A stretch of 64,000 bases of DNA from Euclidia mi (taxonomy: Eukaryota; Arthropoda; Insecta; Lepidoptera; Erebidae). A program made the position numbers and the translations under genes. The stretch is from positions 59,213,183-59,277,182 of the forward strand of contig OX123182.2 in assembly GCA_944739405.2 (NCBI GenBank). Reading direction: 5' to 3'. Below the pieces are notes generated by a model. It was not told where the DNA came from. It made no database searches and worked only from the letters and a program-made list of their open reading frames with translations. Shown here piece after piece: positions 11,981 to 24,014 of the stretch; within the stretch, counting starts at the first letter, position 1, and every line of letters starts with the position of its first letter.

Positions 11981-12375
11981 TCAATATCATCATCATCGTC
12001 CTAGCGCTATCCCGGTTGCATCCAAGACTTTTAGTCTTGGAGACCACGGCTACTTATTGGTCTAAGCAGATTAGACAGAGTATTAACTTTCCCACAGAGC
12101 CATAGTCATCAGAATCTCACCTCTACAACCCTAAGGTATAGTGGATATTTCTTGGCTTAGACCAGTATCGGATTATTTGAGAGTACTGACTTCCTGTGAC
12201 GATTGTCAAAGATCTTCATGACACCCGGGACCGAGTGCTTAACGTGCTCTGCGAAGCACAGGGCAGGCGATAATTAACAATTTAATGTACAAAACGAAAA
12301 GTCTACGGCGAGGATTCGAACCCCATAAACACTACATGGCAGTCTGTCATCTCCACAAGGTTATCGTTGCCTGAG
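11981..12375 (-). mobile_element. tRNA-headed SINE, full-length
   Basis: On the minus strand: a tRNA-like head with B-box GGTTCGAATCC (reverse complement near 12309-12319), a middle with 'aacgtgctctgcgaagcaca' and 'cccgggaccgagtgc' (plus-strand wording), and an RTE-like tail ending in GAT repeats, seen as 'atcatcatcatcgtc' near 11987. Typical lepidopteran architecture. Confidence 0.75.
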
Positions 12376-12707
12376 TAGTTTAACCTGATTAAAAAATAAT
12401 GTAATTCCCTCCAACTCCATAATCTACTGTTAAAACAGAAAAGCGCTAAGAGAGTAGATATATTTAACTTATTGACGATACGAGTTTATGTTAAATATAA
12501 TTTTATTCTTTACCGTGGGGTTATAAAACTTAATAAAAGCTGTCAAAATTTCAGATTATAAATTATATTATTACATATTTATTTTATATTACCGCAATGC
12601 AACATTGTGATATACTCGAAAAAAGAACTGTTAATGTACTGTGATGTTTGTGAATTGACTTGTATGAGTAGTTGAATGAGTCAGGCGTTACTTGGTGAAA
12701 CTCCATT
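12376..12707. other. AT-rich spacer
   Basis: No coding frame or recognisable element. Confidence 0.5.
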
Positions 12708-12994
12708 GTATGCTAATGGAAGGAAAGAGAGAATAGAAAAAAGGAACCCACCACGCATCCTCGGATTGACCATCCCAACTATAGCCCTAGAAAAAGGTTC
12801 ACAATACCGATTCATACAGAAATGGGTTCCAGGAAAATTCCTGATATGCAGTATACCGCTGTATGCGTCGACTATACTTCGACACGTGTTCGTGGCATCC
12901 ATTGGCAACCACTAAGTCCACTGAGGCTCAGTCATTGCGTGAATGGTCAATCCGAGGGTGCACGGTAGGTTCCTATTTCCTTCCATTAGTATAC
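12708..12994. repeat. Foldback element with about 55-bp arms
   Basis: The left arm (12708-12773; 'gctaatggaaggaaa', 'cctcggattgaccat') is repeated inverted at 12943-12994, apart from about 14 extra bases in the left arm. The roughly 170-bp spacer contains 'ttcgacacgtgttcg'. The overlapping antisense frames here are by-products of the symmetry. Likely a MITE or foldback; family unknown. Confidence 0.75.
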
Positions 12995-14514
12995 TGCATG
13001 TGTAGGTAAAGGTTTCGGTTTACTCCCGTAGCCTTTTAAATAAAATATTACATGTAACGTTTTATTTTTAAACAGCGTCATTATTCGTATTTTCTAGCTG
13101 TATAGTACCTGGCACGTCCAGACGCCGCTAACAGTTTAGACACGCTCCAGCGCACCTGTAATGAGAACCTTTTTATATTTTCTTCGAAACATTTTAGAAG
13201 ACTTAGACGTAGGTAGTCGGCGTTTTATAATTTAGGGTTGGGAATAAACTTATTATGAGTACAAATATTTCTATTACCTGCTATAATGTCATAGTAATCA
13301 AAACAGTAAATCAAATTCAACCATTTTGACGTGAAAACTAAACAAAGGTACAAATGCACTTTTGAACTTATAGCATTAATCTGGATTACACTTATTACCA
13401 AAATTCAATACAAATTGAATCGAGAGATTAAATCAGAAATAGTCACAATAGCTGTTCTGCCACACAAATATTATTCATGTTTCGGTTATCGTCAGTCAAG
13501 TGCCATTTGAACTTTCAGTTTGACGTTGTAAATGCCAATACTGCTGTCAATATGGATTCAAAATTTTAAGAGCATTTTAAGAGCGTTCAAATTTTGTGCG
13601 ATTTTTGAACCGATTATGATTTTACCTGATAGATTGCGCGTGGGATTATTCTTGATAATTGTATTTGTAATTATCAATAATGGTCTTGCTTTCACAGAAA
13701 AAAAAGAATCCTACGGTTGAGACTATTTTGAATTGTTGTATTTAGATATTTGGCAAATTATACAAGTTTATACCGCTCATCCGCTAAATAAACTTGTACC
13801 ATGTAAATAAATCGCGAAGCTGTAGAATCTTTTAGTCGGAAAGTACTATAAAATCAGCATTTATGAAAATTAAAGGATCTGGTTGCCTTCTAGATCAATT
13901 TTATTACTGCATGGGCACAGAACTTCTCCTTTATGAAATAACATAATACACAGAGATAGAGTGTATCAAAAAGTGCCATTATCTTGGTACTTTTCTTAGA
14001 TGTAAAATAAATTTAGAATACATTAATTCGAATAAAAATAATCTCATTCGTTCGTCATAATTATACAGAAGCTGTAACGAATATTAATTTATAAGTAGAT
14101 CTGTTTGTTTATACTTAAATGAATACAACATTTTATTATAACCTACTCATTACACTTCGCAGGAGATATGAGTGGCTTAAAATATTGTAAACTGAATCGA
14201 AATATAATTTAAATTGCTTTAGGCGCGTGCGTTCTTCTTTGAATAAATTAATTAATTTTCGTAAGCTACTTCTCGGTAATACAGCTGTATTCACAGTTTA
14301 AATTGATAAATAAAATAATGATTTACACACCGAATATTATTTATACGCCTATTTGACTGAAATTATGACATATTGTAAAACGCAACATAAAACCAAATCA
14401 TAATTTCCTAATGATTTTTTTAAAGACTGCCTGCGTTAGAAATAAGTAGAGTTTTAAGAAAAAATCTATTATCGGACACAAAGAATACCCACATTTAAAA
14501 CAACATTTTGTGGT
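12995..14514. other. AT-rich DNA without identifiable genes
   Basis: A short frame at 13532-13720 includes a hydrophobic stretch (LFLIIVFVIINNGLAF), but it has no homologue I know, no clear splice context and poor support. Nothing else recognised. Confidence 0.5.
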
Positions 14515-14600
14515 TCACATATAGTGTAGGGAGTATTGAACCCACAACATTTGGCGCAAGGTCAAGTGGCGAGGTGACCGCTAAGCCACTACGGAGTCAG
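14515..14600 (-). repeat. SINE head fragment
   Basis: On the minus strand it has an A-box-like TGGCTTAGCGG and a B-box-like GGGTTCAATACTC, as in tRNA-derived SINE heads. No tail is visible, so it is truncated. Confidence 0.5.
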
Positions 14601-14930
14601 TGCAGAATTCAGTGCAAATTGCCACCATCATTCTGGCAAAGAATACCTACGTTTTATAATTTTTTTTTTTTTTTTATTAAACTTCATACATACACTATAA
14701 TGAATATGTATAGGCAGACTTAATGCCTAAGGCATTCTCTACCAGTCTACCTTTTGGGTGGTGCAGAGATTGAACAAAGTAGGTGTAAATTGAAGTTAGT
14801 ATAAGAAGAGAAGGACAATTCTTTATATTGAATAAAACTAATCAAGGTATTATATAGGAATACATAAAGATAATATGCTAGAAATCTATAGACATATAAA
14901 TATTATTCATAAATAAGAATACACTATATA

Positions 14931-15002
14931 CATACACACACACAAATATATATATATATATATATACATAATATAAATATAATTATATATATATATATAT
15001 AG
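14931..15002. repeat. CA/TA microsatellite
   Basis: A CA run followed by two TA runs inside the LINE 3' UTR. Confidence 0.9.
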
Positions 15003-15039
15003 AAAAATATATAATAATAACTACAATTAAATAGAGATG

Positions 15040-15900
15040 TCAACTCTGTGATGATCCTGCCAACTCGTTCTGCAGTAGTTGCCGCACTTTCAATTTGAAT
15101 GCATGTCGGCTAGTAGCCATCCTGATTTCCAGAGGGAGGGCATTCCACAGAAGAATAGATTGCACAGGAAAAGAAGAATGAAGGAAATCAGAGTTATGTG
15201 TCGGACAGAGAAGAAGTAGATTGTTAGAAGAACGTAACGTTCTGTCGTGGTTGAAATATAGATACTTAAAATAAGGGATTAAATAGGTAGGTGGATTAGG
15301 ACACATGAGGATAGAGTAAAGTGTTGTGAGGGCACGCATACTACGGCGTTGACGGATAGGTAACCATTTCAAACGGGAGCGATAAGTAGACACATGGTCA
15401 TACTTGCGAAGATTAAAGACGAATCAAATGCAGTTATTGAGAAGACGGCCAAGTTTATTGAGAAGGTCTGCATTCAGGTCGAAATAACACACATCACCAT
15501 AGTCGATTATGGGGAAAATTAGGGTATGCACAAGCATTGTCTTGGTCCTGGTCGGTAGAAAATTTTTCAGGCGATAAAGAGCACGCAGGGTACCGGTGAC
15601 TTTTTGACTGACGTGAGTCACCTGAGCACGCCAATTTAGAGTAGAGTCTACATGTAGGCCCAGGTCCCTAACTACTGGACAATATTCGATAACTGATCCA
15701 TTGAAAATGATCGATGGTAGTGCGGTCATATCAAGTCTACTCAAAATTCTTTGACTGCCCACAACTATTGCTTGACACTTACTGGGATTTACTGACAGAC
15801 CGAAAGATTTAGAGCAACTATGCAGATATTCAAGATCACTGTTCATACGAGCTACAGCAGAAGATACGTTCTCAATACTTGCTTGAGCGTAAAGCTGCAA
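15040..15900 (-). pseudogene. LINE reverse transcriptase C-terminal half, copy 2
   Basis: The upstream frame (15900-15424) starts just past the catalytic YADD (LYADD itself is just visible at the edge) with MQLYAQASIENVSS, then FGLSVNPSKCQAIVVGSQR, YRLKNFLPTRTKTMLVHTLI and GDVCYFDLNADLLNK. An in-frame stop lies near 15424, and the second frame (15393-15040) resumes with STYRSRLKWLPIRQRRS and the typical end-of-RT motif LLWNALPLEIR. It is better preserved than copy 1 and has lost the endonuclease and fingers. No function is expected. Confidence 0.85.
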
Positions 15901-15935
15901 GTCATCGGCATACAGATTGTATGTATTGAGGAAAT

Positions 15936-16759
15936 ATTATTTTTTTGGAGTCATCGCTGTCTGACCACCGTAAACTTTATATAATTATAATCTCTAGTAA
16001 ATATGAGCGATCACATGGCATGCCAACACATTATTATTAACACATATAACATGAGAATACGCTATCCCTTTACAGAAAAACTTATGTTTTCTTCTCAAAA
16101 TCTTCAATACATTCTCACATACAAATACCATCCTCGATTGGATCAAGGCTTGTTTCGGTGTGGATCACACCAACTGTGGTTACGGGATGACTGAAAAGTT
16201 TATTCTTTATCTGATGTTATTTCTTTTTTCACGAAGTAACTCTCAAAACAGGTAAAGAAACAAACTCATCACACAAAATAAATTGCGGAATAAGCGGAGT
16301 GTCTCTACGCGACCACGCTCGGTGCAAGACGAGCGAAACGTCGGAAACAAATAGGTATTTATACCTTAAATAAATTAATTGTACGCGATTAAGACCCACT
16401 AATTTATTTTGTAAGATGTATACAAATCGCGAAAGTTTAAAATCGACTAAACTCGTCACAACTTTACTTAGATATAATAGGGTAAAATTTAATTTTATTG
16501 GGCACAAAGCTGCGGCTATAAGTAAATTTTTTAAGAGTAATATCTTCTTTCATTTATGTTGAAAAAAATAGTCTGCAAATTTACTATCTACAAAGTTTTC
16601 GTATATTAATTTTTCAGGCGTCATTAGTCATTCCATATTCTACAGAATAAATACCTGCTAATCTAACCTTTGAAATACTTATTCAATATTGATTGCGTTT
16701 TCCAAATAAATTGTACTGCATACGTTAAATAACAATTCTAAATGTGAAGTACTTAAAAT
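15936..16759. other. Non-coding, one possible repeat snippet
   Basis: Around 16300-16350, 'gaccacgctcggtgcaagac' and 'gagcgaaacgtcgg' look repeat-derived, but I cannot name the family. The rest is AT-rich with no gene. Confidence 0.4.
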
Positions 16760-16860
16760 ATTTTGTTTTAGTTAGTATCAGTACCCTTCTCATAGACAGA
16801 AGAGGCCCTTGCCCAGTAGTGGGACAAATATATACAGGGCTGATGATGACGATGATTAGT
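16760..16860 (+). repeat. RTE-type 3' tail fragment
   Basis: 'aggcccttgcccagtagtgg' and 'cagggctgatgatgacgatg' are the end of a lepidopteran RTE-derived SINE or LINE tail. Confidence 0.6.
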
Positions 16861-17545
16861 AAGCTAAGCATATGCTTGTATCATTGCTTATCTAAGCACC
16901 TACTTCAGGGGTTGAAACGGCCTGTCAGTATTATAAGCCTCCATTTCAGATTTATTTTTATTAAATTAAAATATAGTTTCCTATATATTAAAATCATCAA
17001 GAGGCATTGCTCTTAACAATATTAGATATGAGATTTAAACAAAGAGATCATAATGTTCAATTAAAAAGGCGAGACGTTGCGTTAAAATATCTAAATATGC
17101 AAATAACGAAGGTGGCAGGTGTAGATAATAACACTGTATATTACAAAAGCCATATTTTAATAAGAGCCAGAGAGACGGAAAATCTTGAACAAATTAAAAA
17201 AGTCGCCACATCGTAGAAGTTTTACGTTTGAAGCGAAAGAATTTCATAAAATTCATTTTAACCCGCCGTCTTGAGGATACAACTAAAAAAATAGCTTTTA
17301 AATTTTACTTTCGTATTTGTAAAGTTAGAAGGATGACAGTTATAGTTAGAACTGCTACTAACGCGATTTCCTAAGAAATTCAAAGGTATAGTGACTACGT
17401 CCCTCAAAATATGGCTATATAAAGCTCCTTATGTTTTACATACTAAAATGGATTATTACTTTACCTATATATAAACGTTTGTTTAAAAGGTTTCAAATGT
17501 TGCTCTCATTTTAATTCATTATTTTGTTACATCGTTACTTCGTTG
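16861..17545. other. AT-rich DNA, nothing recognised
   Basis: Contains a 69-codon frame at 17007-17216 with no recognisable motif and no splice context. I do not annotate it. Confidence 0.45.
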
Positions 17546-17563
17546 TTGTTTTTAGAAAATAGT

Positions 17564-17942
17564 TCAGTTTTTATGTAAAGATATGAAAGTCCTGTTTTGC
17601 CATGAAAATTTGTTGTGTATTTTCTTTTTATGAATCTTAATGTTGAACGGAAAAATAAAGAGCCTGTGATGGTTTCCATTGTAGATCTCAGGTAAAAAGT
17701 AACTGTAAATATTCATTACGCTGGAAAGTGTCCATGATTCAATGACAATTTTAGAATGTGACACAAAATATAATAGCATTTCAACATAGAATTTATAATG
17801 GTGGTCGTGGTCTATCAAATATTGGTACTTAAAATACTTCATAATCATTGTTGGATAAATACGTTCTAAATCGGCCAAATCCACAATAACATATGGCGAA
17901 CATTCTGTCTCAAATTACAATCATTTTTACACAAAAAACCAT
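17564..17942 (-). other. Unidentified open frame, possible exon
   Basis: The minus-strand frame is open from 17942 or before down to a stop at 17564. It reads ECSPYVIVDLADLERIYPT, then YFKYQYLIDHDHHYKFYVEM, then ESWTLSSVMNIYSYFLPEIY and a basic C-terminus. A splice-acceptor-like 'gtaatttgagacag' (minus strand) precedes it at about 17915. The YQYLID...YKFYVEML layout vaguely resembles a loop of lepidopteran odorant receptors, but I cannot support that assignment. No matching upstream exon was found. Confidence 0.25.
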
Positions 17943-20269
17943 TGATCTGTTTAACAACTAGATTAGCAAACAGCACATAGATTTGTTACGATGTGTTATG
18001 GGTCCGTGCACCTATTACTGTCACATTATCATTAAGTGTCAAAGAACATTGGTCATTGTCCATACATGCCAAGACCTGACTACCAAATCACGCGACCATG
18101 AAAGATGTATGCGTGAATTGGTTAATCTACAGGCTATCAATCTAATACTGAAAAGGAAATATTTTTAGAAAGCAGAGTAACATAGCAAAATAGAAGTTTG
18201 CATTTGTATTTTTTAAGGTTATGATTCATGTTATGTGTAGCTCTAACAACCAGATTTGCTTCCTATTTCAATTTAATCTAGCTATATATTATCTACTTTT
18301 ACTTTTGTGTTTATACACATCGCTTTTTTTTATTACCTACAATAAAAAAACTGATCTGTATAACACAAGTTACTACTACTATTAGGTACTTACCAGGTAG
18401 GTAGGTACACTACTAAAAATGTAATATCTTGAGACAGATCTAGCTTCTGCTGATTTGATAGGAATGCTGATGACAATAAAGCCACATTTCATAATAGGAA
18501 ACGAAGAAAGTAAAGGAATAAATAAAAACAGTGATTATGCATTATTCAATATCTTCTCGTAAGGGAAAGAAAGTAGGTAGGTAGTAGTAATACTACATCA
18601 TCTAAGTACTCAGCAGGGTATCACATGAGCACACACACATCCAACTGTGCGACGACCTACCAAACAGTTACAACAATACTCTGCTATACCTAATCTATTA
18701 TTCTCAATTAAAATATATACATAATATTGCTTTCTACATAATTATTATGTGTCTTCATTTTATTTTTCCGCGTATCACTGTATTGTGACTTCCTCTTAGA
18801 TTGTATCCATTAAAATCAATATTTTCACTCGCCACTTCAATCCTATACACCCCATGAAATCTAACATGTTCCCCATAGCAAAGAGCTCTATATTCATTGC
18901 CATAGTACGAATGTACTTGTGTTATCTGATAAGAAGGATTAAGGAAGGACTGTGCGGTGCCGCGGTAAAACTAAAATGTAAACAAACGCGATTTGACAGT
19001 AGTCGTATTAAAATAAGTACGTTTCGTTTTATGAAATAGTTCAAATTGTAAAAATATTCTATCATTAAAACCTTTTTTGAAGCAATCATTGATATATATT
19101 TTATTACTTAACAAACATTGATTATGATACAAAATCTTCGTATTATTGTGTGAAGACAAAACTAAGAAATTCCAGATTTAAAAAAAGAAATTCTGTGTAA
19201 AATGAAACACACGTCACAGATTATGTCAGAAACGATTTGGATGCGTTCCAAGTAAATGAAATATAGAAAAAAAAAGGACTTTTTTGATATTTAATTATTA
19301 AAATAATCCGCTGTCGATGAAAAATTATAATGCCCATAATTTAATATAAACATTAATGCCAATTTTTTGAGCGAACAATCATTGATGGTCGTTTCGAAAT
19401 TTAGTCAGGTCATAAATGGCCATTGTTCTTTGTCGACACGAAAAAACAACGATCGTAAAATGGATAGATACGCAGTGAAATACGGTGTGTGCATTGCAAT
19501 TCACATTAAAGAAGAGACAGGAATATAATTTCACACTTATGTTAATTGTTTATCACGACATTTTGTGGTAAATAACAATAAAATCGCAAAAAATCATTGA
19601 AATTCCATGTGTTGTCAATTTATAAAATTTTGAATTTCCCACTTTTACGGTGGTTTCGTAATGTGATAAGCGTTGTTATTTGACTACCGGAATTATAGGA
19701 CTCATTCCTTGTTTCTTACTTAGACTTATTCCTTCTATAATACGAATCAGTTTATTATTATTTGAATTATTTTTTGTTCCTGTTTCATGCTATAGATTTA
19801 ATTCCTTCATTTTAAAAAGAAAAATTAAGAGGTACAATCAACAACAAAATACCTTTAAATATTTATTAAGAGCGTTTATTTTGTTTATTTCAATTTCTAC
19901 ACAATATGCTACTAAGGTAGGTTGCTTCTAAGGTGCTTATTATTGGTCTTAAAGCTACGCCGGCTATCTCAGTTGGTCACCACGGTATTTTGAACGACAA
20001 TTGAAGGAGTTTGTTACTCTAGTTGTTATATTGTTTTTTAGGCTGAGTGAGCGTTTCTATCTAGCATATTATTTTCAAGTAGAGAGAGTATCTACTAAAT
20101 AAACTCAATAAGGTTTACAATATAACAAAAATTGATCATTCGATTGCTTTTGGCAATCACTATGCCTGCCTGATATAAGTAGGCACCGTAACTACCTTAT
20201 GGCTGGCAATATACATAAATACGAAAATACTAATAATATAAGCTTGAAAAATTAGAACTATTATTATAC
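17943..20269. other. Long AT-rich stretch, no supported gene
   Basis: Includes a 61-codon frame at 17983-18168 (CQDLTTKSRDHERCMRELVN) without homologue or splice support, and scattered GTAG-rich low complexity near 18380-18590. I see no repeats or RNA genes here. Confidence 0.45.
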
Positions 20270-20280
20270 AAATTAACCAT

Positions 20281-20478
20281 CAGATTTAGAGCTGTAAACA
20301 AAAACATATATTTATCTTGGGTGACTTTAATATCAATACCCTAACATGCAGTAGTAACAGTATTATGTTTAAAAACACACTTAAATCATTTAATTTGCAT
20401 TTAACATTTAGCCAACCAACTAGAATAACGTCACACTCGGCCACATGCATTGATAATATTATCACGAATCACAAGAAG
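20281..20478 (+). pseudogene. LINE endonuclease (EEP) fragment
   Basis: ILGDFNINTLTCS is the conserved GDFN motif of apurinic-type endonucleases. It continues with LHLTFSQPTRITSHSATCID and NIITNHKK. The frame is cut at 20480 by the TA-flanked element and resumes at 21711 with NAQVWDLGLSDHTCQVIKIP, the SDH motif that ends the domain. The N-terminal catalytic residues upstream are missing (5' truncation). Confidence 0.8.
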
Positions 20479-20480
20479 TA

Positions 20481-21708
20481 CAGTCGCGGTCTGAAAGTGT
20501 TTACCACCTTAAGGCTTATAATTGCATGAACACATCAATGACACAAGGACGACGATATTGTACTAGGCAACCAATCTATGATAACATGCGTTGCGTAGCA
20601 ACTGGTGTCAATAACGATTTATTATTCCACATTTATAATATACGTTCATTTTACTACAAGGGTGATTTTTACAATAAAACTAAAATATTTGTAGTCTTCA
20701 AATAATGTTATTTTATACTTGCTATTTACGATTTTGGTATTTGTAATGAATAAGTTTATCAAATGACTTTTACATTGACAGATTTTAATGAAAGGGATGG
20801 CAAAAATACGACATCCTTAATATAAAACCTTTTTGAAAAAAAATACAATATTATTTACATCGTCTAGCGTAAGACGACAGCTGATCATGAGGTTTCGGGT
20901 TCATTTCGCGGGTCAGGCTCGGAAAATGTTGCTAAGGTTTTCTGTTAAGAATTTATTAGGAATTTCTGTCAAGAAATTCTTAAGAATTTATTAGGAATTT
21001 CTGTCAAGAAATTCTTAATAATTAGCCCAAAGTTGGCGGTGTTTAAGCAGTCCCGGCTGTCATGATCTATGGCAGTCATTAGTGGGAAGTTAATGCCCTC
21101 AAATATACCTACTGACTACTGGTCTAACCTTAGAATGATGTTAGATGGCAGTCGCTCCGTTTAAAAACTGATATCCAGTCAAATCTCGGTAGACCAGAAA
21201 TAGCAGGCCCTGGGCTCCGAAATGCAAGCTTGGGATGCAACTAAGAAAATGCTAGGGTGATGATGATGATGATATCGTCTATTGAAAATCAGGGCGCGGT
21301 CAGACTGTGAGCTATAATGATAGTGATATAGATGGTATGCTAGTCACGTTAAAGCGCATGCTGATCACATAAGTGAGCTTTTGTTTAGATAGTGCGTGCC
21401 CTTAACCAGGCGAAGCGTGCGAAAAAAATAGTCAGAAATAATCAAAAATAAATTCAACACATATTTTTTGTTAATAAAAGTTTTAATAACGAATATAGCC
21501 TTCAGCAGCCACAGCATAAATGCAATTCTGTCATTATGTCAAATTATTTCATCAACCTAAAAATATTCATACCCTTTTTGTTTGAATCGATGCCTTACCA
21601 ATGATTGAAAAGTAATAAGTACTCAGATATAGCATTTTAGACCTTGCTGAAACCAGCGTGACAAAGAATGTAATTTGAAAAGTGGTAAACATTTTTAGAC
21701 CGCGACCG
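20481..21708. mobile_element. TA-flanked TIR element (Tc1/mariner-type, non-autonomous)
   Basis: Ends CAGTCGCGGTCTGAAAGTG (left) and, inverted, CGGTCGCGGTCTAAAAATG (right), with the match continuing to TTTACCAC. TA is present on both outer sides (20479-20480, 21709-21710). It interrupts the LINE endonuclease frame, so boundaries are independently confirmed. About 1.2 kb, no transposase frame, and it carries a SINE at 20855-21265. Confidence 0.75.
20855..21265 (+). mobile_element. tRNA-headed SINE with RTE-like tail
   Basis: Head 'cgtctagcgtaagacgacag' and a B-box-like GGTTTCGGGTTCATTTC. The tail has 'ggcagtcgctccgt' and 'cagtcaaatctcggtagacc' and ends 'gatgatgatgatgat'. The middle carries a 35-bp perfect tandem duplication (20947-20981 and 20982-21016, starting AAGAATTTATTAGG). 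Confidence 0.75.
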
Positions 21709-21710
21709 TA

Positions 21711-22633
21711 CAACGCTCAAGTATGGGACTTAGGTCTATCAGATCATACGTGTCAAGTAATAAAAATTCCATGTAGCATAAGTTATATAATTACTGGTAC
21801 AATTTTTTTGTAAAATACATCTCACAAATAAGCTTCAATGAAGTATATCAAAATACAGATGTTAATAACGCATATGATGCATTCATAAATTTGTTTAACT
21901 TAATTTTAATCTTTCTATACCAATAGAAAAAGTTAAAATATATCATAAAAAAAAATACGTCATGGAAAACCCACTTACAATATCTAGCAAAAATAAAAGA
22001 AAAATGTATCTTGAATCAAAAAGTAATCTTGAAATTAAAACAAATGATGCACAATGTTGTAAGGTCCTAAAACGTGTGGTAAAAGCGTCAAAGAAAATGA
22101 CTAATATAATATTCTCACAAAGTGCTAAAAATAAAAGCCCCTTAGGCACTAATTAAAAAGCGAACACAAGCAACAAATGTCCTCAAGCTTACTATAGACT
22201 ATATTATTATATTACACATAAAATAAAATAATAAAATCACCAGAACAATAAGTAAGCACTTTTAATCATTTCTATATTTATCAAAACCGCAGTATTTTTT
22301 TTTTATTTACACTGTCACAATAATATACTTAAAGAACATTCCACAAAAAAGCATGAGTATATATGTGCACTCACAACGTTATTCACAAAATATACACTTT
22401 GTAATGACAACTTTGATCTCTTGATAAAATACACATAAAACATAAAAAAGGCTCCAGTTATACCCTCCAAACGAATGACTTTATCATTTAATTTCGTTGA
22501 CAATTTACGTTGACAGTATAAACATAGTTAACCAGAAAAAGTCAATAAATCAATTTAATAACCCTAATAGCACCTTTCTGTATCCTGTTGACAGAAACGA
22601 AGTAACGAAAATTGTTAAAATCTTAAATAAACC
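21711..22633 (+). pseudogene. LINE linker region between endonuclease and RT
   Basis: After the SDHT motif the frame reads SFNEVYQNTDVNNAYDAFIN, shifts near 21905, then gives SSKNKRKMYLESKSNLEIKT and CCKVLKRVVKASKKM. A weakly readable AT-rich stretch (22156-22487) is followed by IYVDSINIVNQKKSINQFNN and VTKIVKILNKP. These are the usual inter-domain motifs of this LINE type. Decayed, with frameshifts. Confidence 0.7.
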
Positions 22634-24014
22634 GGTCAAGTGCGAGTTGAACTCGCGCACCGAGGTTTCCGTACAAACCTGTAGGTATATACATATAATT
22701 ATTTAATAAAATATGTGATAGAACTAAAAATTTAAGGTTTTCGATATTCTTCCTTTGTGCTATAAAACGTTGCTTTATCCCAAATTTCAAGATTCTAGAT
22801 CGACTGGAAGTACCCTTTAGTTTTGACTTGAGCATTTGATATGAATTTCAATTTTATATCTTTACGAGTTCATGAGGAACGGACACCTTTAAAATTATTG
22901 AAAATATTTTAATTATATGATGTAACAAAAAAATTACGGTTTTTTGCAATTTTTCCTTTAGCTGTGCTATAAGACGTTGCTTCGTGCCATTTTTAAAGAT
23001 TCTGAGTTCAAGGGAAGTACCCTGTAGGTTTTGATTACCTTGCGAGTAGTTGCGAAATTGAAAATGTCCTTAAATTGCTGTATCAAATTCAAACTCATTT
23101 ATTCATATAGGTTACAAAAGCAACACTTATGAACGTCAATTCTTTATTTTAACAAGTTTCTGTTGATTGCGTTGACACAGAAGTTTGATTTTATTACAGC
23201 TTCACGATGTTATGAATTTCAGTTTAATAACTCTACGCGTTCACGAGGAAAGAGGTAGTAACTTTACATTTTTTTTTAATGTTATTATTATAGGTATGAT
23301 GTAACTAAAAATTAACATTTTTGGAATTTTTCCTTAATTTGTGCTATAAGAAGTTGCCTCGTACGAAATTTCAAGATTCTAAGTTCAAGGGAAGTACCCT
23401 GTAGGTTTCGAAAATTTACGACATAAACAGCTGTATCTTTTGATTGCGTTGGCTTAGAAGTTTGATTTTGCTACAGCCTAAATATTATAGACACAATTAT
23501 TCGATATGAATTTCAATTTAATACTTCTACGCGTTCATAAGGAAAGGGCTAGTAACTTTAAAATTATTTTTTTTTTTTTTAATAATGATATTACTAAAAA
23601 TTTATGGTTTTCGCAATTTTTCCTTAATCTGTGCTATAAGACGTTGGTTCGTACTAAATTTCAAGAATCTGAATTTACGGGAAGTAGGTTTTGTATAGTA
23701 GGTTTTGATTCCCTTGCCAGTAGTTGCGAGTTTGAAAATATGCTAAAATTGCAGTTTCTTTTGATTGCGTTGAGATAGAAGTTTGATTTTATTACAGCTT
23801 AAAGATATTATGGACCCGAGTATTTGATATGAATTTCAATTTAATAACTTTATGCGTTCCTGAAGAAAGAGGTAGTAACTTTAAAATTAATAAATATATT
23901 TCTATTATATGATGTAATTAAAAATTTACGGTTTTCGCAATTTTTCCTTTATCTGCGCTATAAGACTTTGCTTTGTACCAAATCTCATGATTCTGAGATT
24001 ACGGTAAGTACCCT

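Larger units (their letters stand above)
14655..15935 (-). mobile_element. 5'-truncated non-LTR retrotransposon (CR1/Jockey-like), copy 2
   Basis: Same family as 1976-3203: shared 3' UTR ('ggcagacttaatgcctaagg', 'tctaccagtctacc') and a poly-A tail seen as a T run near 14661-14678. The 3' UTR has expanded into CA/TA microsatellite DNA. Truncated at the 5' end inside the RT palm near 15930. Confidence 0.85.

Noticed and set aside
12676..12915. Protein on either strand at 12.7-12.9 kb
   Set aside because: Overlapping antisense frames in a foldback element; no recognisable content.
13532..13720. Small membrane protein
   Set aside because: Only one hydrophobic stretch, with no start context, splice sites or homologue.
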